Positions 63,410 to 64,000 of a stretch of 64,000 bases of DNA are shown here, in pieces (positions within the stretch are counted from its first letter, which is position 1; each line of letters begins with the position of its first letter). The translations under genes and the position numbers were made by a program. Source of the stretch: Rallus limicola. Taxonomy: Eukaryota; Chordata; Aves; Gruiformes; Rallidae. Location of the stretch: NCBI GenBank assembly GCA_022605955.1, contig JAKCOZ010000003.1:58838179-58902178 (forward strand), given 5' to 3'. The notes below the pieces were generated by a model. The model worked only from the letters and a program-made list of their open reading frames with translations, had not been told where the DNA came from and searched no databases.

Positions 63410-64000
63410 TAGTTGATCGAATTGAGTTTTCGAGTACCTCTCGGTGCAATAGAGAATCCTATAGGGTTATTTAATCAATAAAAGACAGGAACAAGAAGAT
63501 CTAGTGGTTAATAACAGGCAGACAACAAACTAACGATAATTTTTAAAAGCAGCAGTGATTAGCAAGCGACAAACAACCTGGTATATTATGGATTCTGTTC
63601 CTCTAGTCTTTAGATGAAATCTCTGTGCATTTACAGAGGGTGTGTTTTAAATAAAAATAAATTACTGAGGCTTCTTTAAGACTAAATGTCTAACTGGCCA
63701 GTCATTTATATGTTGAAAAAGTCATGGTAGAATTAGCGGAGCATGACTGAACCAAGTAACAGGAAACTTCAAGAAAGGGGAAGTACTTTCAGGGCAGATG
63801 TTTAATATTTATATTCCCTCAAAGATTTAAAGGTTTGTGTGTATGTTATAATATAAAAATACGCTTTAGGGCAAGAAAAAGGTCTTTATTTTATTTTTTT
63901 TTTTAGTGATAGTGTTTGCAGTGGTAGTATTTACCATCAGAGTTTGTTTCTGGTATGTCAGAGTGCAAAGAACAAATCTAAGCTTCCTTATGTAAATTTT
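63410..64000. other. Intergenic AT-rich sequence upstream of SPEF2
   Basis: Beyond the CpG island the sequence returns to AT-rich DNA. No conserved coding segment; one T-run near 63893-63904. Confidence 0.7.

Noticed and set aside
62054..63412. Several overlapping plus- and minus-strand frames of 100-185 codons
   Set aside because: They sit in the CpG island, overlap each other in different frames and are Arg/Ala/Gly/Pro-rich; CpG-rich DNA lacks stop codons. No family resemblance.
1..64000. CRISPR arrays, tRNA or rRNA genes, bacterial-style operons
   Set aside because: None seen. Repeats are CR1, LTR and microsatellite types of a vertebrate nuclear genome.

Overview
The window is vertebrate nuclear DNA, almost certainly from a bird. 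It is AT-rich and intron-dominated. It is littered with CR1 LINE fragments, whose 3' ends carry the ATTCTRTG-type octamer tails (seen reversed as AGAATCATAGAATC), and with avian ERVL-type solo LTRs. It carries one large protein-coding gene on the minus strand: SPEF2 (sperm flagellar protein 2, KPL2). I recognised SPEF2 from its N-terminal MSEIL...WLN, the [16 protein letters not shown] block, the ELHQRV / DLRD.LWDICD block and MNHFFSLMQ. The species cannot be fixed from the sequence. In chicken, SPEF2 and PRLR lie on the Z chromosome, so Z linkage is expected here but is an inference.

Layout. The first coding exon is at 62192-62249, inside a CpG island (about 61980-63020). The gene runs leftwards to the window edge. 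I could place 28 consecutive coding exons (62249 down to 7825). All have GT-AG borders and every exon joins the next in phase, giving 4276 coding bases (1425 codons plus one base) with no frameshift or stop. The 3' part of the gene is not seen and probably lies beyond position 1. Encoded parts in order are: an N-terminal calponin-homology-like domain (exons 1-3), a long charged coiled-coil stretch (exons 4-9), a degenerate adenylate-kinase-like module with a P-loop (exons 11-18), a proline-rich linker (exon 19), and the conserved C-terminal region (exons 20-28). SPEF2 is a central-pair (C1b projection) protein of motile cilia and sperm flagella.

At the left edge (1-327) is a different coding segment on the same strand. 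It has a good splice acceptor and encodes a TTF-type zinc-finger sequence of the ZNF862/C17orf113-like, hAT-derived kind. It is not part of any SPEF2 I know, yet it is in phase with SPEF2 exon 28.

Introns. About twenty CR1 pieces are present, the longest at 17415-20268 (RT/endonuclease remnant). At least four LTR copies are clear: 8910-9450, 9920-about 11097 (nested in a CR1), 33018-33539 (perfect GTAAT duplications) and 59678-60457 (perfect CCCTC duplications, nested in a CR1). Two CR1 copies (36350-37040 and 59230-60775) are nearly identical in inverted orientation and share the same decay. Two unexplained coding-like stretches sit in introns: 28672-28993 (intron 18) and 57714-58145 (intron 2).

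Right end. Upstream of SPEF2 the CpG island holds a perfect NRF1 palindrome, RFX half-sites and a consensus splice donor on the plus strand, suggesting a bidirectional promoter. From about 63410 to the end the DNA is AT-rich intergenic sequence with no recognisable gene.
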